Positions 52,941-61,638 of a stretch of DNA of 64,000 nt are shown piece by piece. Source of the DNA: Azospirillum griseum (GTDB taxonomy: Bacteria; Pseudomonadota; Alphaproteobacteria; Azospirillales; Azospirillaceae). The translations under genes were made by a program, and so were the position numbers. The notes beneath the pieces are model-generated. The model was not told the origin of the DNA. It ran no database searches and saw only the letters and a list, made by a program, of their open reading frames with translations. The DNA lies in contig NZ_RXMA01000018.1 of NCBI RefSeq assembly GCF_003966125.1, positions 54,730 to 118,729 of the forward strand, in the 5' to 3' direction. Each line of letters starts with the position of its first letter. Position 1 is the first letter of the stretch.

Positions 52941-53606
52941 ATGCCCCCCCACCCGCCCGCAGCCACCGACCGCGCCGCCGACCACATGCGGACCGCCATC
53001 ATGGAAGGGGGCTTGCAGCCCGGCGAACAGTTGGTCGAAGCCGAATGGACGGAGCGTTTGGGGGTGTCGCGCAACACGCTGCGCGAAGCCTTCCGCCACT
53101 TGTGCCGGGAGGGGTTGGCCGAGCATCAGCGCCATTGCGGCGTGACCGTCCGCAGCCTGAGCGCCGAGGATGTGCGGGAGATCTTCACCATCCGCCGCGC
53201 GTTGGAGCTTCCGGCGGTGGCGACCGTCACCAGCCCCATCGCCCCGCACCGGCTGGATTCCATGCGGGCCTGCGTCGCGGCGGCCGCCGACGCCGCCAAG
53301 ACCCAGGACTGGCGCGCGGTGGGCAGCCACAGCCTGCGCCTGCACGGCGAAATCGTCCGGCTGATCGGCAGCCCGCAGCTAGACGCGTTTTTCGCCTGCG
53401 TCCTGGCGCAACTGCGCCTCAGCTTCGCCATCACCCCGGACGAGGCCGCCTTCCAAGCGCCATGGCTCGACCGCGACGCCGTCATCCTCGATCGCCTGAC
53501 CGCCACCGACGCGGTCGGGGCCGCATCGGCGTTGCGCGCCTATCTCGACGATTCCGAACGTGGGCTGCTGGCCCGTTTCCCCGCCCCCCAACTCCCCAAA
53601 CCCTGA
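52941..53606 (+). CDS. GntR-family regulator, FCD subfamily
   Basis: A 221-residue regulator. Winged helix with MRTAIMEGGLQPGEQLVEAE and LGVSRNTLREAFRHL, then an FCD effector domain (RRALELPAV, HGEIVRLIGS). The double palindrome directly upstream is its probable operator. A DUF1989 gene follows by 26 bases and is the likely target, which suggests a nitrogen-compound or urea-related effector. Start ATG 52941 overlaps no better alternative. Confidence 0.87.
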   Translation: MPPHPPAATDRAADHMRTAIMEGGLQPGEQLVEAEWTERLGVSRNTLREAFRHLCREGLAEHQRHCGVTVRSLSAEDVREIFTIRRALELPAVATVTSPIAPHRLDSMRACVAAAADAAKTQDWRAVGSHSLRLHGEIVRLIGSPQLDAFFACVLAQLRLSFAITPDEAAFQAPWLDRDAVILDRLTATDAVGAASALRAYLDDSERGLLARFPAPQLPKP

Positions 53607-53632
53607 TTCCACCGGACAAGGACCCTCACGCC

Positions 53633-54481
53633 ATGCCCAGCTATCCCGCCGCCTATCAGGCCACCAAGGGGTCCGCCCTGGATGTGGACCGCGCCTTTTA
53701 CCAGCGCATCGCCGACCAGACCGACGGGCGCGAGCTGGTCGAAACTCTGGTCGTGCCGATCCGGTCGGGGCGGGCCTGGGCGGTTCCCGCCGGGCATGTC
53801 TTCCGCATCGTCACCATCGACGGGCCGCAGGTGGCCGATCTGAACATCTGGAACCGCCACGACCCGCGCGAACGGCTGTGGGCGTCGCGCACCCGGCAGC
53901 TTCAGCAGGCCCATGTCAGCACCCACGACCGGCTGTGGTCGACCCTGCCCTTCCTGCGCCCCCTGGTGACGATCACCAAGGACACGTTGGCCGATTACGG
54001 CATCGACGAGCATGGCGGCCGGGTCCATGACCTGTTGGGCACGCGCTGCGATCCCTACGTGAACCGCATGCTGACGGGGGAGGATTTCCACCATCATTGC
54101 CATTCCAACCTGACGCGCGCGGTCGCCCCCTATGGCCTGACCGAATTCGACGTGCACGACGTGCTGAACGTCTTCCAAGTCACCGGCCTGAACGCGGAAG
54201 ACAAGTATTTCATGAAGGCGTGCCCGGCCCAGAAGGGCGACTTCCTGGAATTTTTCGCCGAAATCGATCTGCTCTGCGCCCTGTCCACCTGCCCCGGCGG
54301 CGATCTCAGCGTGCCGCTGTGGGGGCCGGACGCCCGCGATCCGCTGGAGGTCTGCCGCCCGCTGGGGGTGGAGGTCTACCGCGTCGATCCCGCGCTGCTG
54401 GACGGTTGGCAATCGCCGCCGGTCGCCGCCTATCGTGGCAACCACGGCCTGACCCTGCCGACGCCGCCCTGGGAGACATAA
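53633..54481 (+). CDS. DUF1989 (urea carboxylase-associated) family protein
   Basis: A 282-residue soluble protein of the DUF1989 family, whose members sit near urea carboxylase or guanidine-degradation genes and are presumed metal-binding. Conserved features visible: GHVFRIVTIDGPQVADLNIW, LGTRCDPY, HHHCHSNL and LSTCPGGD, with Cys and His residues likely to hold a metal. AAGGA precedes ATG 53633. The frame opens far upstream through the GntR gene, but that part is a shadow. No urea carboxylase gene is in the window; function is unassigned. Confidence 0.8.
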   Translation: MPSYPAAYQATKGSALDVDRAFYQRIADQTDGRELVETLVVPIRSGRAWAVPAGHVFRIVTIDGPQVADLNIWNRHDPRERLWASRTRQLQQAHVSTHDRLWSTLPFLRPLVTITKDTLADYGIDEHGGRVHDLLGTRCDPYVNRMLTGEDFHHHCHSNLTRAVAPYGLTEFDVHDVLNVFQVTGLNAEDKYFMKACPAQKGDFLEFFAEIDLLCALSTCPGGDLSVPLWGPDARDPLEVCRPLGVEVYRVDPALLDGWQSPPVAAYRGNHGLTLPTPPWET

Positions 54482-54499
54482 AGGCCACCGAAAGGCTCG

Positions 54500-55315
54500 T
54501 CACCCGTTGAACAGGGTGGCGTCGATGCGGCGGACCATGGCGATCAGGCGCGGGGCGTACTCCTCCTCCAACCGCACCGGATCGACCAGAAAGGCCGGTC
54601 CGCCGCAGTTGAAGGCCAACACCTGCGAACCGTCGCGCGGGACAAAGGGCACGCCGATGGCGTGGACCTCGCTTTTCCAGGCCCCAATGGAGCGGCAATA
54701 GCCGCGCGTCCGGTAATCCTCGATGGCCTGGAAAATTCCGTCCCGCACGGCGGGCCACCGCTCGCCCTCATGCTCTTCCAGCTTGGCCATCAGCGGCGCG
54801 CGCTCGACCTCCGGCAAGGCGGCGAGATAGGCGCGGCCCATGCCGGTGGTGGACAGCTTGATGTGGGACCCGACGTCCAGCGACAGGGTGATCGGCCCTC
54901 CCCCCTTGCAACATTCCAGATAGATCATGCTCAAACGGTCGCGCCCGCCCAGCGCCACCGCCAAGCCGGTCTGGTTGGCCAAATCCTGCATCAGCGGACG
55001 GGCCACCTGCCGGATCCCCATGCCCGACAGGCAGGCGTAGCCCAACCCCAGAACCGAGGTGCCCAGCCGGTATTTTCCGGTCATCGGGTCGTAGACCAGA
55101 TAGCCCAGCTTGGCGAGCGTGTAGCTCAGGCGTGAGATGGTGGGTTTGGGCAGGCCGGTGCGTTCGGCCAATTCCTGATTGCCCAACGCCGTTTCGTTGC
55201 GGCGGAAGGCGCGCAGCAGTTCCAGCCCGCGCGCCAGCGCGGTGACGAATCGGGGGTCCTTCTCCTCGTCCACCGCCGGGTCATCGGCGACCAGAGCCTC
55301 GTCCCGTTTGCGCAT
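54500..55315 (-). CDS. IclR-family transcriptional regulator
   Basis: A 271-residue regulator. N-terminal winged helix (FVTALARGLELLRAFRRNE, then LPKPTISRLSYTLAKLGYL) and a C-terminal effector domain (YLECCKGGGPITLSLDVGSH, GMGRAYLAAL) of the PcaR/PobR-like kind. Convergent with the DUF1989 gene and transcribed away from the sigma-54 activator's end. No adjacent enzyme gene names its target. The inverted repeat at 55388-55417 is its probable own operator. Confidence 0.87.
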   Translation of the reverse strand: MRKRDEALVADDPAVDEEKDPRFVTALARGLELLRAFRRNETALGNQELAERTGLPKPTISRLSYTLAKLGYLVYDPMTGKYRLGTSVLGLGYACLSGMGIRQVARPLMQDLANQTGLAVALGGRDRLSMIYLECCKGGGPITLSLDVGSHIKLSTTGMGRAYLAALPEVERAPLMAKLEEHEGERWPAVRDGIFQAIEDYRTRGYCRSIGAWKSEVHAIGVPFVPRDGSQVLAFNCGGPAFLVDPVRLEEEYAPRLIAMVRRIDATLFNG

Positions 55316-55387
55316 GGCGTAACCTCAACCGTCTGGAGAATGATGGGGTGCAGTCTCGCAGGCTTCACGGCAAAGGTCAATTTTTCG

Positions 55388-55417
55388 GAACAAATTTCCG
55401 TTTATCGGAATTTGTTC
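55388..55417. promoter_or_regulatory. inverted repeat upstream of IclR gene
   Basis: GAACAAATTTCCG (55388-55400) and CGGAATTTGTTC (55406-55417) are inverted copies except for one extra T, around a TTTAT spacer. The inner TTTCCG/CGGAA core is of the type bound by IclR-family dimers. It is about 72 bases before the IclR start. Confidence 0.6.
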
Positions 55418-55425
55418 ACCGCCCT

Positions 55426-56847
55426 CTACTGCGCGGCCCCCAGCCCCAACGACACCATGCGTTCGTACAGCGACGCGCGGGAAATGCCCAGCAGCTTGGC
55501 CGCACGGGCCTTCACCCCGCCCGCCTCCTCCAGCGCGGCGGCGATGGCGTGGCGTTCGGCCGCGCTCAACACCTCCGACAACGGCCGCGCCCCCAACTGC
55601 GCCCCGGTCAGGGCGGTGGCCCCGGCCGGGTGGGTCTGCGCGCCGGGCAAAACGCTGCGGATGTGCGGGGCGGTCAGGATCGGCGCGTCGGTCAGCGCCA
55701 CCACCCGTTCCAAGGTGTTGTACAGCTCGCGCACGTTGCCCGGCCAATCATAGTCGCGCAGGGCCTGCACAGCGGAATCGAGCAGTTCGCGCGGCGGGGT
55801 ACCCTGCTGGATCGCCAATTGTTCCAGGATGCGGTCGGCGATGCTCTCGATGTCCTCGGGGCGGTCGCGCAGGGGCGGCAGGGTGATCGGGACCACGTTC
55901 AACCGGTAATAGAGATCGGCGCGGAACTGCTTGTCGCGCACCAGCCCGATCAGGTCGCGGCTGGTCGCGGCGATGATGCGCACATCGACCCGGATGACCT
56001 TGTTGGAGCCGAGCGGTTCGATTTCCCGTTCCTGGAGCACGCGCAGCAGCTTGGCCTGCAACGGCAGCGACATGTCGCCGATTTCGTCCAGGAACAGGGT
56101 CCCGCCGTTGGCCAGTTGGAATTTCCCATCGCGGTGGCGGCGGTCGGCCCCGGTGAAGGCCCCAGGGGCGACACCGAAAAACTCCGCCTCCAACAGGGTT
56201 TCCGGGATGGCGGCGACGTTGACGCCGACAAAGGGGCGGTTGGCGCGCGGGCTGGCGTTGTGGATGGCCTGGGCCAGCAATTCCTTGCCGGTCCCGGTTT
56301 CACCCAGCAGCAGGACGGTGGAATCCATCTGCGCGGCACGACGGCCCAGACGCTTGATTTCCCGAATGGATTCGCTGGAACCAAGGAATTGGGAAAAGCT
56401 GTATTTGGCCCGGCGCTCGTGCGCCAGCTCCTGTTGCGCGCGGGCCAGCTCCTCTTGCAGCCGTTCGTATTTCTTCACCAGGGGCCGCAGATACTCCGCC
56501 CGGTCAAACAGGACGAAGCCGACCGCACCGATCAGCGTGCCATCGGTCCCGAACAGCGGCAAGCGGGTGACGACGAAGGAACGGTCGCCGAACTCCATGA
56601 TGTCCAGCGGCATCGGCTGGCCGGTTTCGATCACCCGGCGCAGCAGGCTTTTCGGGATGATGTCCTCCACCGGCTTGCCGCGCGGGTCGCCGGTGATGCG
56701 CAACAGGGTCTTGTATTTCTCGTCCATCCAAGCGATGCGGGCGTTGCGGTCCACCGTCAACGCGCCCACGCACATGCTTTCCAGATGTTCGAACAGGGAA
56801 TGGACGGCGCGCTGCCGCAACGCTTCGAAATCGACGATGTCGTCCAC
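55426..56847 (-). CDS. sigma-54-dependent activator with N-terminal PAS-like domain
   Basis: A 473-residue NtrC-type activator. PAS-like sensor at residues 1-130 (VGALTVDRNARIAWMDEKY), a coiled linker, AAA+ domain with Walker A GETGTGKEL, the sigma-54-contacting GAFTGAD loop and Walker B LFLDEIGDM, and a C-terminal Fis helix-turn-helix (ARAAKLLGISRASLYERM). GGGAGG five bases upstream sets the start at GTG 56847. No receiver domain, so it senses a ligand or protein directly. It lies downstream of bdhA, whose operon has a sigma-54 promoter, making it the likely activator. Confidence 0.9.
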   Translation of the reverse strand: MDDIVDFEALRQRAVHSLFEHLESMCVGALTVDRNARIAWMDEKYKTLLRITGDPRGKPVEDIIPKSLLRRVIETGQPMPLDIMEFGDRSFVVTRLPLFGTDGTLIGAVGFVLFDRAEYLRPLVKKYERLQEELARAQQELAHERRAKYSFSQFLGSSESIREIKRLGRRAAQMDSTVLLLGETGTGKELLAQAIHNASPRANRPFVGVNVAAIPETLLEAEFFGVAPGAFTGADRRHRDGKFQLANGGTLFLDEIGDMSLPLQAKLLRVLQEREIEPLGSNKVIRVDVRIIAATSRDLIGLVRDKQFRADLYYRLNVVPITLPPLRDRPEDIESIADRILEQLAIQQGTPPRELLDSAVQALRDYDWPGNVRELYNTLERVVALTDAPILTAPHIRSVLPGAQTHPAGATALTGAQLGARPLSEVLSAAERHAIAAALEEAGGVKARAAKLLGISRASLYERMVSLGLGAAQ

Positions 56848-57177
56848 GCCAGCCTCCCAGATTGGACCGTTTATTGTTGCCACGCCGCAAATGTTCGCTG
56901 CATCGCAGCGTATTTTCTCAACAATATCAGCCGTCAACATAGTAGCCCATCCGTGAGAGCAAAGGGAAGACGCGCGCCTATGCACAGCACGCGGGCGTCA
57001 CGCGCGAGCCAACCGCCGACAACATCTTTGTCATTTCGCGCGATTTGCTGATGTTTTGTGACGAATTACGTCGAACGCACCGCACACAACCTTAAGAAAA
57101 ACAGGGGTGTTGACGCCCTACCCACCAGGGAGGGAGGAGTCCGGAGGTCCGACGCCAACACCCGACCGGCCCTGCGG
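56848..57177. other. 330-base gap between bdhA and the sigma-54 activator gene
   Basis: No gene supported. It contains the terminator-like repeat listed next and, in the activator's leader, a CGCTGC/GCAGCG hairpin (56896-56911 region). Poor -35/-10 candidates are present (TTGACG on the - strand at 56932-56937) but none convincing. Confidence 0.45.
57105..57163 (-). terminator. long inverted repeat after bdhA, terminator-like
   Basis: GGGTGTTGACGCC (57105-57117) is inverted at GACGCCAACACCC (57151-57163) with two mismatches; on the - strand TGTTTTTC follows. The loop is long. The arms contain GTGTTG and CAACAC, the same half-sites as the repeat at 59566-59588, so a regulatory role for the activator is also possible. 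Confidence 0.4.
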
Positions 57178-57963
57178 TCACTGGGACGACCATCCTCCGT
57201 CCATCGTCACCGCCGCGCCGGTCATCTGCTCCGCCGCGTCGGAGCACAGGAACACCGCCATGCCGCCGATCTGCTCCGGCGTGACGAACTCCCGCGACGG
57301 CTGTTTCTCGCCGACCAGACGGCGACCGGCCTCATCCACACTCAGCCCCTTGGCGACGGCCAGCGCGTCGATCTGCTGCTGCACCAGCGGCGTCAGCACC
57401 CAACCGGGGCAGATCGCGTTGCAGGTCACACCGCTGCCCGCCGTTTCCAGCGCCGTCACCTTGGTCAGCCCGACGACGCCATGCTTGGCGGCGACGTAGG
57501 CGGCCTTGTTGACCGACCCGACCATGCCATGGACCGACGCGATGTTGATGATTCGGCCCCACCCGCGTTCGCGCATGGCGGGCAACGCCTGTTGCGTGCC
57601 GAAGAACACCGCCGACAGATTGATCGCGATCACCGCGTTCCAGCGATCGACGGGAAACTCCTCCACCGGGGCGACGTGCTGGATCCCGGCGTTGTTGATC
57701 AGTATGTCGACCCGGCCGAACGCGTCGCGGGCGTCGGTGAACAGGCGGGCGACCTCGTCGGGTTTCGACAGGTCGGCCCCGTGATGGACCACCCGCACGC
57801 CGAATTCCGACGCGATGGACCCGCGCAGCCGTTCCACCTCCTCCGGCGCGCCAAAGCCGTTCAGGACCAGATCGGCCCCCGCCCCGGCCAAAGCGCGGGC
57901 AATGCCAAGGCCGATTCCGCTGGTCGATCCAGTGACGACCGCCGTCTTGCGCGACAGCATCAT
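57178..57963 (-). CDS. bdhA: D-3-hydroxybutyrate dehydrogenase
   Basis: A 261-residue short-chain dehydrogenase that interconverts D-3-hydroxybutyrate and acetoacetate with NAD, the step after polyhydroxybutyrate depolymerisation. Cofactor motif VTGSTSGIGLGIA, NNAGIQHVAPVEEFP, catalytic Ser in IINIASVHG and the YVAAKHG Tyr-Lys pair; CPGWVLTPLVQQQIDALA is characteristic of BDH rather than of FabG. Six bases separate it from the chemoreceptor upstream, so the two are almost surely one transcript. Confidence 0.92.
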   Translation of the reverse strand: MMLSRKTAVVTGSTSGIGLGIARALAGAGADLVLNGFGAPEEVERLRGSIASEFGVRVVHHGADLSKPDEVARLFTDARDAFGRVDILINNAGIQHVAPVEEFPVDRWNAVIAINLSAVFFGTQQALPAMRERGWGRIINIASVHGMVGSVNKAAYVAAKHGVVGLTKVTALETAGSGVTCNAICPGWVLTPLVQQQIDALAVAKGLSVDEAGRRLVGEKQPSREFVTPEQIGGMAVFLCSDAAEQMTGAAVTMDGGWSSQ

Positions 57964-57969
57964 GTGTCT

Positions 57970-59409
57970 TCACTCCCTGTGATGGTTTCTGGATGGCGGG
58001 GCCGGTTCATGCCGGTAGTTCAGGCGCACAGCCCCCCAATGGCGGCCCCGCACCAGAATCGGCACCGACACCTCCTTGATGGTGACAAAGCGTCCGCCGC
58101 CCATGTCGCGGCGGTAGGTTTGCAGGATGAAGGGCTTGCGGTTGCGCGCCGCCGTCAACCCGGCGCGGTCGTCGAAGATCCGGCGGTTGCGGCAATGGGC
58201 GGCGTTCCACACCGGGTCCGGCCCCTGCGGGTTGGCGTAACGCTGGTTGTGGGTGGGCAGATAGCCGTTGCGGTCCACCGCCACACAGGACGCGGTGCGG
58301 GGATCGGCGGCAAAGGCCGGTTCGAGGATGTCGGGAAAGGCGCGGTCGGTGAAATCGGTGAAGCGGGTTTTGAACTGCGGCGGGTTGCTGTGGGCGACGG
58401 GGGCGTATTCCTCGTCAAACAGGTCGGCCTCGCCGATTTCACCGATGGCCAGACCGGCTTCCAGCCGGGTGGACAATTGGACGGCAACCCGCTGCGCCCG
58501 GCGCAGGAACGGGCTGTCGGCGGTTTCCACCCCCAGATCGACCGTCGTTTCGATCAGGCTTTCGCCCAGGCTCAACAGCCCGGCCACCTGATCACGGGCG
58601 CTGCCGACGTCGGCGCTGGACGACGCGATGTCGGCGGCGATCTGGGCCATGCGGCCTTCCATGTCGCGGCACTGGTCGTGGATGGTCACAGCCTCGCCAT
58701 CGATGCGGCGCGCCTCCTCCCCGACCGTGTACATCACGGTGGACACGGCGGCGAAGACCCCGGCGATGGCATCGGTCCCGCCGCGCACGGCGGCGGCGCG
58801 CTCCACACCCTGCGCCCCATGGTCGAGCAGGCGGCGCGCCCGCTCGTCCAGGGTCCGCAAGGTGCGCTCGATGCCCACCGTCGCCTCGGCGGTCTTGCGC
58901 GACAGGGCCTTGACCTCGGTGGCGACCACGGCGAAGCCGCGCCCGGCCTCGCCCGCGCGGGCGGCCTCGATGGTGGCGTTGAGCGCCAACAGATTGGTTT
59001 GGCGGGCGATCGCGTTGATCTCGCGCGCCACCGCGCCGACGCTTTTCATCACCTCGCGCAGTTCGTGCAGTTCGCCGTCGATGGTTCCGACGGTGGCGAG
59101 CAGCGCGCCAATCGACCCGATGGCCTGATCCAGCGTGGCCCGCGACTCATCGACCCGGCCGCGCGCCGTCGCCACCGTGTCGCAGGTGGCGCGGGCCGAC
59201 GCGGCGATCCGTTCCCCCGCCTGCGCCATGGCGACGGAGGTCTGGTGCAGCGCACCCAGGGTGGCGGTGCCACGGTCCATCCGGCCGCTGATGTCTTCGA
59301 TCCGGCCGGAAATTTCGGCGATGCCGACGGACATGCCGCCCGCCGCCTCGGCGATGCGGTCGAGATGACCGGTGTGCAGGGATGCGGCGGTGACGCTGGA
59401 ACCATCCAT
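57970..59409 (-). CDS. soluble chemoreceptor (cytoplasmic methyl-accepting protein)
   Basis: A 479-residue chemoreceptor without any membrane segment. The signalling hairpin [20 protein letters not shown] is at about residue 160, close to the N-terminus, and the C-terminal 200 residues form a separate domain ([41 protein letters not shown]) of a kind seen after the signalling part in cytosolic receptors. GGGAGGA precedes ATG 59409. Transcribed just before bdhA from a sigma-54 promoter, so it may sense the energy or carbon state linked to hydroxybutyrate use. Confidence 0.88.
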   Translation of the reverse strand: MDGSSVTAASLHTGHLDRIAEAAGGMSVGIAEISGRIEDISGRMDRGTATLGALHQTSVAMAQAGERIAASARATCDTVATARGRVDESRATLDQAIGSIGALLATVGTIDGELHELREVMKSVGAVAREINAIARQTNLLALNATIEAARAGEAGRGFAVVATEVKALSRKTAEATVGIERTLRTLDERARRLLDHGAQGVERAAAVRGGTDAIAGVFAAVSTVMYTVGEEARRIDGEAVTIHDQCRDMEGRMAQIAADIASSSADVGSARDQVAGLLSLGESLIETTVDLGVETADSPFLRRAQRVAVQLSTRLEAGLAIGEIGEADLFDEEYAPVAHSNPPQFKTRFTDFTDRAFPDILEPAFAADPRTASCVAVDRNGYLPTHNQRYANPQGPDPVWNAAHCRNRRIFDDRAGLTAARNRKPFILQTYRRDMGGGRFVTIKEVSVPILVRGRHWGAVRLNYRHEPAPPSRNHHRE

Positions 59410-59540
59410 GATGCTGCTGTCCTCCCTCGTCGCGCGGCGTTGAGGTCTCGATCAAGGTGATGGGGGGAGAGACCTGTCGGCCCGGATTGGCGTCTGTTGA
59501 CGGATCGGCGTGGATTTGCCGGATGTTTTCCTCAACTTGC

Positions 59541-59555
59541 GCAAATCACGTGCCA
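59541..59555 (-). promoter_or_regulatory. sigma-54 (-24/-12) promoter for chemoreceptor-bdhA operon
   Basis: On the - strand TGGCACGTGATTTGC matches the consensus TGGCAC-N5-TTGC exactly, with GG and GC ten bases apart. Predicted start of transcription is about 120 bases before the chemoreceptor ATG. A sigma-54 activator gene lies just past bdhA. Confidence 0.88.
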
Positions 59556-59565
59556 GCCGGACGGG

Positions 59566-59588
59566 GTGTTGTGAAATATTGGCAACAC
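59566..59588. promoter_or_regulatory. inverted repeat upstream of sigma-54 promoter
   Basis: GTGTTG (59566-59571) and CAACAC (59583-59588) frame an 11-base AT-rich spacer, starting 11 bases from the -24 element. It is a candidate activator site, though closer than the usual 80-150 bases. Confidence 0.45.
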
Positions 59589-59664
59589 GCGGAAATGATT
59601 GGATAAGATGTCAGGGCCAGACAGACGGAAAAAGACCCGCTTTGTTGTCTGCGTCCACAATTCT

Positions 59665-59700
59665 GGACGGGGCGTCGCCGTCGCGGACAACGCCCCGTCC
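59665..59700 (-). terminator. hairpin ending the liv operon
   Basis: GGACGGGGCGT (59665-59675) pairs perfectly with ACGCCCCGTCC (59690-59700), three bases past the livM stop. No T-run, so termination is likely partial or factor-dependent. Confidence 0.5.
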
Positions 59701-59703
59701 GGC

Positions 59704-60684
59704 TCAGCCCTTGCGCCCGGGCAGGCGCGCCAGGATTTCGCCAACGATGCCGCGCCGGAACAGCAGCACGCAGACGACGAAGATCGCGCCGATGACCACC
59801 GGAACCGGCAGGCTGGTGGCGGCCAGATAGCTTTCCAGCGTCACCACCAGACCGGCCCCGACCACCGGGCCGACCAGCGTGCCCATGCCGCCCAGCAGCG
59901 TCATCAGCACCACCTCGCCCGACATCTGCCATTGCACATCGGTCAGCGAGGCCAGTTGGAAGACCAGCGCCTTGGTGCCGCCCGCCAACCCGGCAAGGCT
60001 GGCCGACAGGACGAAGGCCAACAGCTTGTACCGCTCCGTCCGGTAGCCGAGCGAGATGGCGCGCGGCTCGTTCTCGCGGATCGCCTTCAACACCTGCCCA
60101 AAGGGCGAATGCACGGCGCGCCAGATCACGGCAAAGCCAAAGACGAAGACGGTCAACACCGCGTAATACATGGTCAGCGGCTGGGTCAGGTCGAAGACGC
60201 CGAACAGAACTCCGCGCGGCACGCCCTGGATGCCGTCCTCACCGCCGGTGAACTTCAATTGCAGGGCCATGAAGAAGACCATCTGCGACAGGGCCAGCGT
60301 GATCATGGCGAAATAGATGCCCTGGCGGCGGATGGCGATGGCCCCGAACAGCAGCCCCAGCAGCGCCGCCGCCGCCGTGCCCAGCAGCAGCCCCAGTTCC
60401 GGCGGCAGGCCCCAGACCTTAACCGCGTGGGCGGTGACGTAGGCGGCTCCACCGAAAAAGGCGGCGTGGCCAAAACTGAGCAGACCGGCAAAGCCAATCA
60501 GCAGGTTGAAGGCGCAGGCGAACAGCGCGAAGCACAGCACCTTCATCACAAAGACTGGGTACAGCGCGAAGGGGGCGAGGGCGGCGATGGTCAGCCCGAC
60601 GGCGAACAGCAGGGCGGTGCGGGCGGTTCCGGCGTCCGGGCCGCGCAGAGAGGCGGCGGCGGTGGCTTGGCTGGCGGCGGTCAT
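59704..60684 (-). CDS. livM: branched-chain amino acid-type ABC transporter permease LivM
   Basis: A 326-residue inner-membrane permease with about ten hydrophobic segments. Family features: LIGFAGLLSFGHAAFFGGAAY near residue 85 and AIRENEPRAISLGYRTERYK, the coupling region. Last gene of the visible importer unit, six bases after livH. These systems import branched-chain amino acids, but many alphaproteobacterial copies carry amides, urea or aromatic acids. Confidence 0.9.
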   Translation of the reverse strand: MTAASQATAAASLRGPDAGTARTALLFAVGLTIAALAPFALYPVFVMKVLCFALFACAFNLLIGFAGLLSFGHAAFFGGAAYVTAHAVKVWGLPPELGLLLGTAAAALLGLLFGAIAIRRQGIYFAMITLALSQMVFFMALQLKFTGGEDGIQGVPRGVLFGVFDLTQPLTMYYAVLTVFVFGFAVIWRAVHSPFGQVLKAIRENEPRAISLGYRTERYKLLAFVLSASLAGLAGGTKALVFQLASLTDVQWQMSGEVVLMTLLGGMGTLVGPVVGAGLVVTLESYLAATSLPVPVVIGAIFVVCVLLFRRGIVGEILARLPGRKG

Positions 60685-60690
60685 GGTGGA

Positions 60691-61578
60691 TCAGCGCTCC
60701 CGTCCAAAGAGGCCCGCAGGCTTGATGAGAAGAACAATCGCCATCACGACGAACACGACGATGTTGGAGGCTTCGGGGTAGAAGACCTTGGTCAGCCCCT
60801 CCATCAAGCCCAGCCCCAGACCGGTGAGGATGGCCCCCAGGATCGACCCCATGCCGCCGATCACCACCACGGCGAACACGATGATGATCAGGTTGGATCC
60901 CATCAGCGGCGACACCTGATAGATCGGCGCGGCCAACACCCCGGCCAGCCCGGCCAGCGCCACGCCGAACGCGTAGGTCAGCGACACCATCACCGGCACG
61001 TTGATGCCGAAGGCCTGGACCAACACCGGGTTTTCGGTGGCGGCGCGCAGATAGGCCCCCAGCCGGGTGCGTTCGATGGCAAACCAGGTGCCGAAGCAGA
61101 CGATCAGCGACGCCGCGACCACCCAGCCGCGATAATTCGGCAGGAACATGAAGCCCAGATTCTGCCCGCCCTTCAGCAGATCGGGAATCGGATAGGGCTG
61201 GCCCGACACGCCGTATTGATGGCGGAAGGCCCCCTCCAAAATCAGCGCCAGACCGAAGGTCAGCAGCAGCCCATAGAGATGGTCGAGCTTGTAGAGGCGC
61301 GACAGCATGGTCTTTTCCAACACCATGCCGACCAGCCCGACCACGGTCGGGGCCAGGAACAGCGCCCACCAATAGCCCAGCCCCAGATAATTCAGCAGCA
61401 GCCACGCCACAAAGGCACCCACCATATAGAGCGCGCCATGGGCGAAATTGATGACGTTCAGCATTCCGAAAATCACCGCCAGCCCCAGGCTGAGCAGCGC
61501 GTAAAAGGACCCGTTGATGAGGCCCAGCAGCAATTGGCCGAACAGCACCTGGGGCGGGACCCCCAGCAGATCGAACAT
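60691..61578 (-). CDS. livH: branched-chain amino acid-type ABC transporter permease LivH
   Basis: A 295-residue inner-membrane permease with eight or so membrane segments. LINGSFYALLSLGLAVIFGM and NFAHGALYMVGAF at the N-terminus and GMGSILGAILTGLGLGLMEG at the end are LivH hallmarks. GGAGGA six bases before ATG 61578 makes this start better than the ATG two codons earlier. Follows the binding protein after a hairpin-bearing gap. Confidence 0.9.
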   Translation of the reverse strand: MFDLLGVPPQVLFGQLLLGLINGSFYALLSLGLAVIFGMLNVINFAHGALYMVGAFVAWLLLNYLGLGYWWALFLAPTVVGLVGMVLEKTMLSRLYKLDHLYGLLLTFGLALILEGAFRHQYGVSGQPYPIPDLLKGGQNLGFMFLPNYRGWVVAASLIVCFGTWFAIERTRLGAYLRAATENPVLVQAFGINVPVMVSLTYAFGVALAGLAGVLAAPIYQVSPLMGSNLIIIVFAVVVIGGMGSILGAILTGLGLGLMEGLTKVFYPEASNIVVFVVMAIVLLIKPAGLFGRER

Positions 61579-61638
61579 GGCCATTCCTCCCCCGAATGTC
61601 GCGCCCGCGACCGCGCGCGTGGTGGTTTTGTCTGTGAT

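Noticed and set aside
53045..53632. Upstream extension of the DUF1989 frame through the GntR gene
   Set aside because: The composition is Arg/Pro-rich shadow sequence; the GntR frame is clearly the real one.
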